Below are positions 1-10,659 of a stretch of DNA of 64,000 nucleotides, in pieces. Made by a program: the position numbers and the translations under genes. The DNA is taken from positions 109,953 through 173,952 of the forward strand of contig SSNU01000096.1 in the NCBI GenBank assembly GCA_012064415.1. The letters are read 5' to 3'. The notes under the pieces were generated by a model. It made no database searches and was not told the origin of the DNA. It saw only the letters and a program-made list of their open reading frames with translations. Within the stretch, counting starts at the first letter, position 1. Each line of letters begins with the position of its first letter. Source of the DNA: Gyrodactylus bullatarudis (taxonomy: Eukaryota > Platyhelminthes > Monogenea > Gyrodactylidea > Gyrodactylidae).

Positions 1-645
1 GTTGGTACAGTTCGTAAAAATCGTACTTTTCTGCCGCCTTCTTTTCAAACCAGTAAGATTGATCTTGGTAAAATTGAATATATATTTGATGGTCCAATAT
101 CAATTCTACGTTACGGCCAAAAAAAGAATAAACCAGTATTGATGCTTTCAACCCTACATCAACAGACTGATGACACTGGATCCAAACCAGAAATGATCGA
201 ATACTACAACAAAACTAAAGGCGGTGTTGATGTCTTGGATCAGTTGATAGAAAATTATTCTTGCAGAAGATCTACAAAAAGATGGCCTTTATCAGTATTT
301 TGGAATATCTTGGATATGGCAGCATACAATGCCTATGTTTTACATTCCATAAAATGGCCAGATAATCATATTACCAAAAGATGTGCACGAAGAATATTTC
401 TAAAGGAACTAAGCTATCAGCTCATGGGAGTAGAATCAAAGCAGCAAGAAAGTATAGGCGCCAAAAGACGAAGAACTAGCATACTCAATAACGATCTAGA
501 AGCTGAGATAACACCAAAGAAAGGAAGATGCTCCTTTTGTCCAAGAACAAAAGATGTCAAAATATCAACCTACTGTAATTATTGCAAGAAAAACGCTTGT
601 AAAATTCATCATATCTTGATTTGTTTAGAATGTCAAAAGTCTTGA
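1..645 (+). CDS. piggyBac-type transposase, C-terminal part (cut by window edge)
   Basis: The frame is open from base 1 to the stop at 643-645 (214 residues), so the N-terminal part lies outside the window. It starts with VGTVRKNR, the conserved stretch after the middle of the piggyBac DDE domain. KPVLMLST and NKTKGGVDVLDQL follow, both typical of piggyBac transposases. The last 40 residues form a Cys/His-rich zinc finger (CSFC, CNYC, then CKIHH and CLEC), as in the piggyBac C-terminal DNA-binding domain. No stop or frameshift is seen in the visible part, so this copy could be recently active. The protein would cut and paste its element at TTAA. A TTAA-bounded end lies 124 bp downstream. Confidence 0.9.
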   Translation, partial: VGTVRKNRTFLPPSFQTSKIDLGKIEYIFDGPISILRYGQKKNKPVLMLSTLHQQTDDTGSKPEMIEYYNKTKGGVDVLDQLIENYSCRRSTKRWPLSVFWNILDMAAYNAYVLHSIKWPDNHITKRCARRIFLKELSYQLMGVESKQQESIGAKRRRTSILNNDLEAEITPKKGRCSFCPRTKDVKISTYCNYCKKNACKIHHILICLECQKS

Positions 646-772
646 AATATACAATGTCAGACCTAATATTTTATTATATTTTTATATATATTTCTATATA
701 AATAAGTATGGGGTCCAAATGGACCCCACTTGTGAAATGTGTAATTTTACCAACTTCCAGGGCGAGGGTTAA
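1..772 (+). mobile_element. piggyBac-like DNA transposon, 3' part
   Basis: The transposase frame is followed by a perfect 8-bp-arm palindrome (710-727, GGGGTCCA/TGGACCCC) and then a terminus that reads, on the minus strand, TTAACCCTCGCCCTGG (ending at the TTAA of 769-772). A TTAA followed by CCC at the tip is the hallmark of piggyBac termini. The left end is outside the window. Confidence 0.8.
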
Positions 773-1487
773 ATCTAGACAGAGGTAGAAGTTTTGCCAA
801 TTGTCTCTGCTTTACATTTCCAGGCCTTTGATATCAAGATTTCTACAGATTTTGGCGTAAATTTCTCACCCAGATTGATGAATCCAGTATATTTTCATGT
901 TTTATTGCCTGGTACTAGTGGTCGAAAAATAGGAAATAGACTTTCACACGTGAATGTAAATCTTTTCTTCAAATTTTTCAAAAAAATTTTTTCGAATTTT
1001 TTCTTAAATCAGTGAAAGTGATTATTTTGATCTGGTTACCGAAAAATCTTTAGAAAATTTTGATGACTTGAGATTTTTGTAAAAATAAATAAATTTCCAA
1101 TTTCCTTGTGAATAATTGTATTTTATCTAAAATCTTCTATCAGATTTGTTTTTCTGAGATCTGAGGCATTTGATTGTCTAACTTCGAATTACGCGCCGTC
1201 TACATTGAATAAGAAATTTAATTAGTTTTTCCTTTTGCTGTATTATTCTTGTGCTTATCCCTATTTGAATAAAAGAGCTAATCTCTATTGAACAGAAAGC
1301 TAGCTTTAAAAAAGTTTTTTGTTTAGACTTTCATTGTTTTGGTTCCGAGACCCCTTCCCCCTTCTGATTTGAACTTTTTTTGATTTAAATTCTCTGCATG
1401 TTGGTCGAATCTCACCAGGACCACATTGAAAAATGTTACAATGAAAGAGGGTAAGCATAGAAAAAGATTGCAAGCTAGGAAACTTCA
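773..1487. other. No gene recognised
   Basis: AT-rich sequence with short open frames only. None shows a protein family or convincing splice sites. It may hold eroded repeat sequence. Confidence 0.5.
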
Positions 1488-1680
1488 AAAATCTTCAATA
1501 ATAGCAAACAAAAAGAATGATTTTTGTATTCAGAAGAACTGTCTTGTTTGTTCTTATTATTTATTTTCTCAACTTTTATTATTCTGCCGCTCCTTGATTT
1601 TAAATTTTGAGCTTTCTGACTAAAAGTCATGCTAGTGTTAAGAACGAATGAAAGATTATTGGTGAAAAAGCTTTATGGAT
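1488..1680 (+). mobile_element. Penelope-like element fragment: 3' coding tail joined to terminal repeat
   Basis: Around 1510-1545 the frame reads CIQKNC, matching the conserved end of PLE GIY-YIG proteins seen elsewhere in this window (for example [12 protein letters not shown] near 30.1 kb). Directly after it, 1620-1670 matches the PLE terminal repeat at 31657-31720 (shared words include AAGTCATGCTAGT and AAAGCTTTAT). A 3' tail joined to an inverted terminal repeat is the usual PLE layout. The copy is decayed. Confidence 0.55.
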
Positions 1681-1984
1681 TCCCATCAACTAGAGAATAG
1701 CGACCTGAAATGCCATCAAAATCTTATTGAACAAGCTAAGAAGATGCTGTCTAGGTCGTTACAAAGCTCAGTTGAAGTTGAAAATTGGTCATTCTGTTCA
1801 TTTTTTTGTTAGAAAATACGTTTATTACAAATTTGATATATATGTGTACAAAATAATAAAAAATATTAATTGAGTTTTCTTGGGAACAAATTAGAAATGT
1901 CATTGAATCATGATGGATGGAGAAATTTGGCTTTTAATAAATAAACAAAAAAGCCTTTCAAGAGATTTCGTTAATATTCTGGGA
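1681..1984. other. No gene recognised
   Basis: Lies between a PLE fragment and a LINE fragment. Nothing recognisable was found. Confidence 0.5.
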
Positions 1985-2521
1985 TTATTGAAGATTAGCA
2001 TATAGAAGACTCTTTGAGTAGTCAAGTTTAGACCTTATATGAGACATTATGGTTTTAATGTTTGTAAGATCGTTACATTCTGTAAGTTTGAATTTTTTAT
2101 CGATCATCTTATAACAGGATAGTAAATAATGATTAGAGAAAGAGGGGTTTCTAAGGTTATATGTATTTTCAAGTAATTCGGCTGATTTAACAAAGTTTTT
2201 TACAATAATGGCATATCTTCTAATCCAAAGAGGGTTAAGCCCTGAGATTAAAATACGAGAATTGTAAGAGTCTAAGTCAGGAAATAAAAAATATAGAAAT
2301 CTGGATTGAATATGCTCAATCTCTAATGATTTTTCAAGGGTGAGTGTGGGAACGAGTGGAGAGATATAGTCGAGATTATTTAAGACTAAAGCTTTAAAAG
2401 CCATAAGCCTTAGGTTAGTGGACTTAGAGAATTTTAAAATTGAGAATATTATGGTTTTTATTTTGGGGAGATTAGAGAGAGGGTCAACTTTAAGTCCATC
2501 CGAGATACTGAAACCTATCAT
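1985..2521 (-). pseudogene. Non-LTR retrotransposon (LINE) reverse transcriptase, C-terminal fragment
   Basis: This 178-residue frame resembles the region after the reverse-transcriptase fingers and palm in CR1/Jockey-type LINE ORF2: a stretch like LRLMAFKALVLNNLDYISPLV, then LEIEHIQSRFLYFLF, then GLNPLWIRRYAII. No polymerase catalytic motif is present, so it is a 5'-truncated relic, which is normal for LINE insertions. It lies between two segments resembling the PLE terminal repeat, so one element may have inserted into the other. The family assignment is by motif order, not by a search. Confidence 0.6.
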
Positions 2522-2559
2522 GTTTTATTTTAATATAGGTGATCCGAGATTCATTCATT

Positions 2560-2700
2560 AAAGTTTAAGGAACATTACAAAATCTGACCAATAGCAATCA
2601 TTCATCCAAGATTAACCAATGGAAGTTGAGTGTGCTCATACTCTTGGGACTGTTAGGGTATAAATCTATGGTCTATATTATTATTTATGGGTAATTGTTT
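2560..2700. repeat. PLE terminal-repeat-like segment
   Basis: Matches the inner part of the PLE foldback at 31790-31880, sharing CCAATAGCAATCATTC and then a diverged stretch with GAGTGTG and CTCTTGGG versus CTCTTAGG. A decayed copy of the same terminal repeat. Confidence 0.5.
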
Positions 2701-3569
2701 TCTCTGCTTGCTTAGGTGATGTCGAAAGATTTCTTTTTCATGATGGAGTAACGGTTGAGAAAAATGCCTCTTTAGATCATCGGGGGAGGGGGGTACAGGA
2801 GAAATTCGGTTATTAGGGTTTGTGAGTTAGATCCATTTGATGATTTGCAACTAGAGAAGGTGTTGATAACAACTGATGCTGTAGTTTGAGTTTTTGCCAA
2901 TATAGTTGCTGTGTCATCGTTATTTGATCCATTCATTTGTGTAGAGGTCAACACTGGACCGCTTTCGGATGATTTGAAATTTTTTTTCATCTTCAAAAAT
3001 ATCCACTTTGCCCAAAGGTGGAAAAAAAGATTTCAGGGCATTTTAAAAAATTCCTGACTCTCAAGAGAAAAATATTGAGTTTTTTTGATTTCTAAATGAA
3101 CGAAACGTATTTCGAAAAAGAGTTTTGATGTAGAAATCCAATTCTCCTTCTTATCAAATCTCCTTCTTGATATCTAATCCACCTCTGTTAACATTTAGGA
3201 TATCAAAATTTCTCTACATCTAGCCTGAGATATATTTACAAGTGTAAAAATCTGTACACACAGTAACTGAGTACTGCAATCCCTATCAAGGGGGAATGAT
3301 GATCCTAAAATTTACATTTGTGAACGCATTCATTCTCTTACATTAAAATAACTCTTCCTTGAAATTTGTGGGATATCAGGCTATTTTTAGTAATCAACTG
3401 TATATTCCATTTGTATATAAAAGATATCAGTAAAAATTGGCCTTCATTCCTCGATGGTTTGTAAAAAAAACTATCTCAGAGTTTTCTGTATTCTTGAATG
3501 CTTTCTGATGTCTGTCCTCTTATCGTCTTACCCTATTCCATGTCTAAGTGATAAAACATGTTAGCTATA
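2701..3569. other. No gene recognised
   Basis: A Ser/Thr/Asn-rich minus-strand frame at 2772-2996 resembles in style the low-complexity C-terminus of PLE proteins, but shares no diagnostic motif. The rest is AT-rich and featureless. Confidence 0.4.
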
Positions 3570-3658
3570 TTAACCCCTTCGAACCCGTTAAAATGCAGCG
3601 ATCGCCTAAAACTGTTGATTTAGAACTCGTATACGACCTCTGGGATCGAAGGGGTTAA
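3570..3658. mobile_element. 89-bp TTAA-bounded MITE (piggyBac-like)
   Basis: Both ends are TTAA followed by the inverted repeat CCCCTTCGAWCCC (left 3570-3585, right complement ending at 3658). Sixteen of the outer 17 positions are complementary. Length, TTAA target site and CCC-starting termini fit a non-autonomous piggyBac-type MITE. It has no coding content. Confidence 0.75.
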
Positions 3659-3739
3659 TGAATTTCATAGGCATACGTTCTAATTCCACATTCTCAAGTG
3701 AAAATAATGAAATCCCAATAAGTTTAAGTCCTAATAGTA

Positions 3740-3960
3740 ACTTTGTTCGCTTTCTACCTGACTATGTTGTCTTCTGGCTTGTATCGGTTTATCTGTAGAA
3801 AAAGAAAGGGGACAGAAAGGTGTAGTATTTCTCAAAAAGCAAGGATTATAAAAATAGAAGTGATTGTTATAGTAATCAGAATTATTAGAGTAATAAATCT
3901 GATAATTTGTAATTCATCAGTTGAAAGAAAATTAAAATTGAGACTAGAATAAAAACATTT
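3740..3960 (-). repeat. PLE intron and exon remnant
   Basis: About 215 bp closely matches the minus-strand sequence at 37705-37925, just upstream of a PLE reverse transcriptase. Both copies read, on the minus strand, a pyrimidine tract ending in CTACAG, followed by codons for [10 protein letters not shown]. This looks like a PLE-internal intron with a conserved 3' splice site. Confidence 0.55.
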
Positions 3961-4346
3961 AGATTACCCAATATTTTTAGGATCCTATTTAATGGTTTTT
4001 TCCAATCTCCCTCAGATGCCCATGGAATCTAGAATCAAATCACAAATTAATTTTTTGAAGCTTGAATGAACACAAATCTGACAGCGAATTAAATTATTAA
4101 TAATTGAAATCTTCTTTTTATCTACCCGATTGATCTATACAGTCTCTTGGTAGAGTATAAACTGAAGGAATCCTAGATATTCTCTCAGACCAATCATCGA
4201 AATATTACGGCCAAAGTGCCATTTTTTGATATGTTGCTAGAATGTTTCATGAGAAAAAAAAGCACATCGCCTAAATTGGAAACTTTCCATGGTTTCAGAA
4301 TACACTGAGGAAGAATATGCAATTTTTGCAAAAACCAACTTATCTC
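3961..4346. other. No gene recognised
   Basis: AT-rich, with no supported feature. Confidence 0.5.
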
Positions 4347-4389
4347 TGTGAGTGGTTTTTCCAGAAAGAGGTATTTGCAAAATTGGTGA

Positions 4390-4666
4390 CTCGTTTGCAG
4401 TTATGGTTACAGTGGTAGGCCATATTACAATTTTTTACAATCTTGTAAAATCTGTTTTTGTTAGCTGTTCAAGTTTTTACAAGAGTATTTCTATTCAGAA
4501 CTATTTTTACGTACTGATTTGTATTTATTATGCAAAAATTTGTAAAATTTTGTATTACGAAAGCGCAACTAAAAATGAATTAATTTTTAAGGGTCCTCAA
4601 ATCCAATGTAAAAAAGTAACAAAAATTGTAATATAGCCTACCACTGTAACCATAACTGCAAACGAG
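4390..4666. mobile_element. 277-bp foldback/MITE with 46-bp terminal inverted repeats
   Basis: The left end (from 4390, CTCGTTTGCAGTTATGG) is repeated in inverted orientation at 4621-4666 with only one or two mismatches over 46 bp. The interior is AT-rich and non-coding. No clear target-site duplication is visible. It lies inside a larger inverted pair: 4347-4391 is repeated in reverse at 5056-5100. Confidence 0.7.
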
Positions 4667-4699
4667 AATAATACGAATAAGTAATTCACGTAGTTTTTT

Positions 4700-5100
4700 T
4701 AAACACGTCCGAAAATCCACTTATATCCATAATTTAGAAAATTAAAAGAAGATATATTTAAACCAAATGTACATTTCTTGGTAATCATCAGTGGTAATTC
4801 TTCAAAAATCATATTAATTAAAAGTTCATTCAAGATAATATTTTACAACTCATGAAAGAAATAGTAAAGTCAAAGAAAATAAGAATAAAATGCAAGCTGA
4901 AAAAACACCAAAACTCTCCATTAAATAGCAACAGTAGAGAGAAAAGTGAAAAAGCTCACATTGAAGGTAATCGAAGATTATAGGAATAATTCTTTTGAAC
5001 ACATAGATTAGGTTTATATAGGTTAATAAGAAATTTTTTAGAAATCCAAACGAGAATGTCAGAGTCACCAATTTTGCAAATACCCTTTTCCAGAAAAAAC
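4700..5100 (-). mobile_element. Penelope-like element, 3' tail fragment
   Basis: The minus-strand frame at 4850-5071 carries the degenerate PLE tail (a stretch like NFLLTYINLIYVFKR, then CELFHFSLYCCYL), shared with copies at 7.4, 24.3, 26.4 and 62.2 kb. The segment 5056-5100 is the reverse complement of 4347-4391, so the insertion is bounded by an inverted repeat. Confidence 0.55.
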
Positions 5101-7344
5101 GTTCTCTATATTTTATAAGAAATTTTTAACACCCTAGTAATGACTTTGTCATGTTTCACTTTTAAATACTTTTCAAATATCCAAAGATGACGAGAAGGTA
5201 AACATTTATTAGACTATGACTTTCTACTGTTCTCTCCTCTAATATTCCTTTGATCCTTTTTCTTTTTCGGCAGGAAGAGGAGATGAAAAAGATTTTCTAC
5301 TCCTCCCTCACTGCCTCTCTCTGTATCGTGGAGAGAAAATGATCAAAGCTGTAAAATTCATCATCTTTTATTCATTAGGGCATATAAATTCATTAGGTAG
5401 TTACCTCATTATCTCACTCTAAAGTGACCGGTTCAACCCAGCTAGGAAAATGAAAATAAATCAATCTTGAGCATTATGCTAAAAACTTTTTTTTATAAAA
5501 CCTTTCTTTCCACACTGACAATACTGAGTCAAAAGAAAAGTTTTTGAGGATTAGACGAGAAAGTCAATTAGACTAAATCTGATCTGATAATTCACTTTTT
5601 TATCATTTTGGAACTGAATTTCGATTTCTTGGCCAATTTCACTACACTTGAAAATCAATGAAATTTCAACGATTAAAATATCAGGTGGGTTTTTTTGAAA
5701 ATTTAACGCCAATAATCTGTTTCCTTGTCTAATTTTGATTACGAATAACTTTGTTTGATCATTCTCTCCCTTTCAAAACAATAAAAATAATTTCCAGCTC
5801 AAAGATTTTTGAAAATGGAAATTTGGCGCCAAATCGAAATTTGAAAAAATCAATCAATAATAAAAAATTTAATAATCATATTACATATCCAGAAAACAAA
5901 TTCCTCGTGATGTACAAAATTTTTTAACAACTCAATCTAGAAATAATTTAATTCTGATGATATATAACTAAAAATCAAATCACTTGAGTTCAATTTTTCC
6001 TAATTATTGTATTAATTCACATATTTGATGTACTTGGATTTCATTGGTTGACTGTTTCCTGCCCTCCTATTGGTTCGATAAAAACCTGATTTTAGGATGG
6101 TTGAAGCAGAGTGGTAATGAAAACCAGACTTGTGCACGATAACGGACTGAAAACAATGTCTCCTAATATTTTTCGAATTTTGTTTCGATGAAATATTTTG
6201 AACCGGTTTCTGAAAAAATCTTTGGAAAATCATAAATTGCCTAATACATCGAGCTTTATTAAAATATCTTAACCTTTTTAAAGCTACCGATGCGTCTGGA
6301 AGAGACTTTGAAAAAAGATAGGTTCTATTCCATTTCAAATTTCACAATGTACACAATTTCGGCGATCTCCAGGGAGCAGTTCGGTATAGATTGGCTATAA
6401 CATTGTTCATTTTGCTTCATTCTAATTAGAATATTTTTATTGGCTATCTCGATAATTGTAGTAAAATTCATTGAAATACAAATGGCGCTAATTTGAAAAT
6501 AGAAATTTGCATTACTATTAATACATTTCACCTCAAATTACTCTCTAACATTTTAGCAAGTCTCAGGATATAAATAAACGTAAACAACTGCGAACAAACA
6601 TTTCAGAATTATAATATGCATTTAATTTATTCCTGAATAATAATTATAATGTTCAATTATACATTTGGGACACATTTTGTGGAGCTTGTCACTATACTTT
6701 TTTGCCATTTACAATAAATAGAAGAAGCTAAAAAAATATTAATCCTAAATATATCATTATTTAAAGTCATTTTGATAGAAAGATCAAGCTCTTTCTCACT
6801 CTCAAATTTCATTAATTTGTAAACTTCCTAACCCCCCCATGTGTTTTGACATAAATTTCTCCCTCTTTTTTAGTGGTATAATTTATTCTTTCTGTACTTT
6901 TGAGTGTGAGTTTAAGAAAGAAAAAAAAGTATCATATTGTTGTTGCTGTTGTAGTTCAAGGATACGGGGGCAAGATATATTTAAATTTGATGCAATTTCG
7001 TATTTAAATGTACAATGTATTAATAACAATATCGCATTTCCCTGGCCATAATAATAATCCTTTTAATATCTTACCCTTATCTATTTCTGGTGGGGGGATA
7101 CGATAGATTTCTTTTTATGTTGATAAACTTATCTCTGTTTTGTTATTCAACATGAGATCGATACATCTTTGAGTATTCATGTATTTAACGTACAATTTAT
7201 TTTTAGCGGGAAATAGTTCCAAGCATCTTTCAAAATTTTGTCTTAATTTTGTTTTAATTACAATGAAAAAAAATTCACACCAAATGTAGAATATTCATTT
7301 CTTAGAGGATTTTGACAAGACTTAATTACAATAAAAATATTCAC
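5101..7344. other. No supported gene (2.2 kb)
   Basis: Several minus-strand frames (6012-6531) and one plus frame (6839-7051) are open but show no family motif or convincing splicing. A short GTTGTTGCTGTTGT simple repeat lies near 6938. Intergenic or decayed repeat is the best description. Confidence 0.5.
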
Positions 7345-7870
7345 GTAAATTCTCAAATACGTCCGAAAACCCAAATAAAATCATAATTAAAAAAATTAGA
7401 AAAAGGATATTTTAACACCAAATGTACATTTCTCAAAGGTTCTTCAGTAGTGTCTCTTTGATAATGATAAAAGTTGAAAAATGAATGAAAATAATAATTT
7501 TGAAATTTTGAAAGAAATAGTAAAAGTTGAAGAAAATAATATAAATGTAAGCTGAAAAAACACACCAAAACTCTCCAATAAATAGCAACAGTGTAAAAGT
7601 TTACATAGGCCGAGGTAGTTGAAGGCTATAGGAATATTTCTTTGGAACACACAAGTCTGGTTTATATATATATTTATGAAGAATTTCTCCTTCACCCAAA
7701 CGTCGGTACTGTCATCACTCGGGTTTTTATATAAAATTGAAAAATTATTAGACAGGAAAGGCATGAGGCTTCAAATTCGAATTTTCTCTCCACTGTTGCT
7801 ATTATTTATCGAAGAGTTAATATTGAGTAATAAAGCTTTTCCTTGTCAGACTCTAACAACAGCTTGATAT
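7345..7870 (-). mobile_element. Penelope-like element, 3' tail fragment
   Basis: The minus-strand frame (7444-7764) reads [20 protein letters not shown], the end of the GIY-YIG endonuclease region where PLE proteins have an (I/V)KEKFFIN motif. It is followed by the shared untranslated tail. A 5'-truncated copy. Confidence 0.7.
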
Positions 7871-8139
7871 TTATACATAAAATAATGAAACCTAAGAAAT
7901 TCTCTGATTGGATCAACGAAAAACTAAAGCATTCCTCAGAATGGCTGAGGATGGCTCGTTATCCTTTTTTCTGAGAAAGGGATCAAGTTGTAACTGACTG
8001 CTACTTCTTTTTCTTTTGACACTTGGTTTCTTGATTATATTATTTTTGATTCAGTGATACTACTTGATTTTTTGTAAGAAACTATTTTTGTCAATTCTCT
8101 TTCGAATGATGAACAGAATCTAATTAATTAAAGTAAAGC

Positions 8140-8280
8140 TAGTTAATATGAAGATGGGAATGTATGCTTTTTACAAAATTATGAATTTTTTCATCAAGAA
8201 ATCTAATTTGATCAAGAATTTTTGGAATCTAGATCGTAGGTTCCACTTTCAGGATCTGAAAAAAAAAATTTTGAAAAAAA
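8140..8280. repeat. Dispersed repeat family R1
   Basis: Contains the words GATATGAAGTTGGGAAT / TATGATTTTTACAGA / TCATCAAGAATTCGAATTTG in diverged form. They recur at 12110-12180, 12330-12430, 17801-18357 and near 38200. Non-coding. Confidence 0.5.
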
Positions 8281-8886
8281 TCAAATTTTAAGAAATTTAT
8301 GGCAAATTTCAAATCTAGCGATGGCGCCGGATTCCCATTTTTTTGAACTTTGAGTTAATAATATTTGTTGATTTAAGAGTGAGAGAGTGATCAAAAGTTC
8401 TTTTCTAGGATCACGATTAGTCAAAGGGTTTTTCAACTGCTCTAATAAATCATTTGTGTGGGCAAGGCTTTTTTCACTTTTAATTCGCGCCTTGAGAAAT
8501 ACCAAGATTTCTTCATTCTTTTCTGATTTCGGGTCAACTAGATGGTTGTGAAAGCAACCGGGTACTTTCTACATGATACAAAATATTTCATCATCTCCTC
8601 AAAATTGGGATATCCAAAAGCTCTTTCTTCCTCTCTAAAGACGAACGTGGAGTGACAATATCCTGTACCCTCAAGGAACGTTTTGTAAACCTTGAATAGG
8701 GACTTTTTACTTTCTGGAAACACTGCACACTCTCGATAATGTGTCTCATAGAAGAAATCCTTAGCCTCTCTGTTTTCTTTTTCATCTTTGAACCAAACGG
8801 CTCGGTGCGCGATAAAATATTCCATTTCGTCCTCATCGTATTCAGTTTGTTTCAAGATCGCTTTCATTTCATTTATTGCTGCCTCT
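8281..8886 (-). pseudogene. Mosaic partial copy of the unknown ORF at 12638-13324
   Basis: Bases 8571-8886 are essentially identical to 12929-13244 (constant offset 4358), and about 8440-8525 is nearly identical to about 12805-12888. The roughly 45 bp between these blocks (8526-8570) is unrelated to the parent and brings an in-frame stop after VSC. The downstream part also departs from the parent. Homology stops at 8886, exactly where PLE sequence begins. This is a broken duplicate, recent to judge by the identity of its blocks. Function of the parent is unknown. Confidence 0.75.
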
Positions 8887-9623
8887 AAGCTTTTATTCAC
8901 CTAACCTCTTTTGTCGCTCTAACTACCTGCATGACCATTAGTCAGCGCCCCCAAAATATTTTCGAGGAAATAAGGCAATTAATGTCTCAAAATGATGAAT
9001 CTCCAATTTCTCGTCCTCATTACAATGATCTTAGGTCGTTTCTCAACACCTCCTGCTCCATGGCAGAAGACAAAGTACTATGTGAAGTCCTTCACCAATC
9101 GCTCGGCACTGAAATATTTCCCAAATCAATTTGGTCCAGAGTAAAGAAAGCAAAAATGAAGAAGTCAGTCGCTAATGCAATCCATGTCTCTATGGATTTG
9201 GTTCGCGAGACGGAGAATGGCATCAAAGGAATGATGAACAACTTACAACGCATGCATGCATCTGTAGATCTTCTACCAGAAAACCTCAAAGAGTCCTTCC
9301 TCCAGTACGTTGATCTAGTCAGCAATAAACGAGCCATGACCATGTCCAACTCACTCCAAAACAGCATCGCCACTAGACCTGAAGACATATCATTCCCGAA
9401 AAACCCAGAGAAATTTGTATACAACCTCAGTCAAATCACGCTATCGAAAGATGCCCTAGAAGTCCTTAGCTTAGGCCCAAAATTTTGTGTGCTAAACAGA
9501 CGCAACCTGGACCTCGAAACAGACTTAGGCTTCGAACTTTTCCACAAACAACTGAAGAATCTTCCTGCTTCCTCAAAATCGCTCGTATGTAGTCCAGACA
9601 CAGTCTTGAAAATCGGACTTTGA
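8887..9623 (+). CDS. Penelope-like element, N-terminal part of polyprotein (partial)
   Basis: An ATG at 8931 opens a 230-residue frame: [17 protein letters not shown] at the start, matching the ORF starts at 32063 and 61815 (NIFEEIRQ / NIFDEVRQ), and a later stretch with EVLSLGPKFC. That region, ahead of the reverse transcriptase, is characteristic of Penelope-like proteins. The preceding 44 bp (from AAGCTTTTATTCACC) match the last part of the PLE terminal repeat, including the 3' side of the hammerhead stem III. The frame stops before the polymerase, so this is a 3'-truncated copy or relic. The first residue is supported by agreement of three copies. Confidence 0.7.
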
Positions 9624-9892
9624 TATTTTCCAGGTTTGTAGAGATTTTTTGATATAATGGCCATACTTCAAGGTCGCACTATTTTCCTACAACGTGTTGA
9701 AATAGGCAACGAATCGAGTTGAAGTTGAGAAGTTTCTAAAAATATTGGTTAATTTTAAATGGTTTAAAATCTAGAAGATTTAATCCTTAAAGATCCAGAG
9801 ATATTTTTTTCAAGGTACACCGCTGAGATTGGAAACTTTGTATGGTTTCAGAATACGATGATAGCAAATATGCAAATTTTTCAAAAACGAAT
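9624..9892. other. No gene recognised
   Basis: AT-rich spacer between a PLE fragment and a MITE. Confidence 0.4.
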
Positions 9893-10280
9893 CTTTAATT
9901 TAGGAGTTATTGACACAAGGTGTCAATGACACATGGCTAATTTTTTTTTAATCAAAGAAATTAATTCAAGGTGATCATATTTTCGAATTCTACGAGTATG
10001 GTTTTTCGATAAAAGTTTCTTCTCTTCGAGCTCTGGAAATGGGTTTTCAAAATGTTCTAGGAAATTTTGATACTTTTATCAAAAACGAGTCATTTCTAAA
10101 TCGTCATAACTCATCAATAAAATATATTGTAGCTTAATGAGTCAAACCTCATTCAAAAGAATATTGATTTCTCTTTCAGAAAAAAGGGGCGATGAATTAT
10201 TTTTAGTTTCTTCTAGGTAGAATTATGGCTTGGGAAAGTAACCTGTCTCATATATGGCCCACTGGGAGTTGAAGGGTTAA
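9893..10280. mobile_element. TTAA-ended repeat family R2 (piggyBac-like MITE), copy a
   Basis: The right end is GAAGGGTTAA (TTAA 10277-10280). The interior shares the word TCATATTTTCGAATTCTACGA and following GTATGGTTT with copies at 14809 and 20485. The left boundary is uncertain. Confidence 0.5.
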
Positions 10281-10591
10281 GAATATTTTTTTATCTCGTT
10301 CATGGCCTCATTCTTCATACAAGGAAGTGTTAACGCTAACGTATTATATATTATATTATTATTATATATAAAGTAATATATTAAAGGATTTGAACGATAT
10401 ATTTTTTAATTCCCAAAAAAATGTCCTGACAAACAACCGTCGCTAATACCTTTTAACCCTTTCGATGCCGTTTGAAAACCAATAAAGATAGCTTTCTAAT
10501 TCTTTTTGTATGTTTCTTAGAATTTCTTTTTTGATAAAATTTAGAAAAACGAAATTTTTGAATTCCAACTTCTTCCACTAGATATTTTAAT

Positions 10592-10605
10592 GGACATATA
10601 TGTCC
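10592..10605. promoter_or_regulatory. Subterminal palindrome 1 of the piggyBac element
   Basis: Perfect 14-bp palindrome GGACATATATGTCC, 136 bp inside the left TTAA, followed by AAACGGC. Confidence 0.6.
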
Positions 10606-10659
10606 AAACGGCCCTTTTATATGAAATCAACAAAAATATACAGAATAAACAGCATTTAT

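Noticed and set aside
2772..2996. Ser/Thr/Asn-rich minus-strand ORF as a gene
   Set aside because: Low complexity and no start context or motif; it may be a PLE C-terminal remnant.
6012..6531. Two overlapping minus-strand ORFs (108 and 68 aa)
   Set aside because: No family motif, no convincing splice between them, and composition like the AT-rich surroundings.
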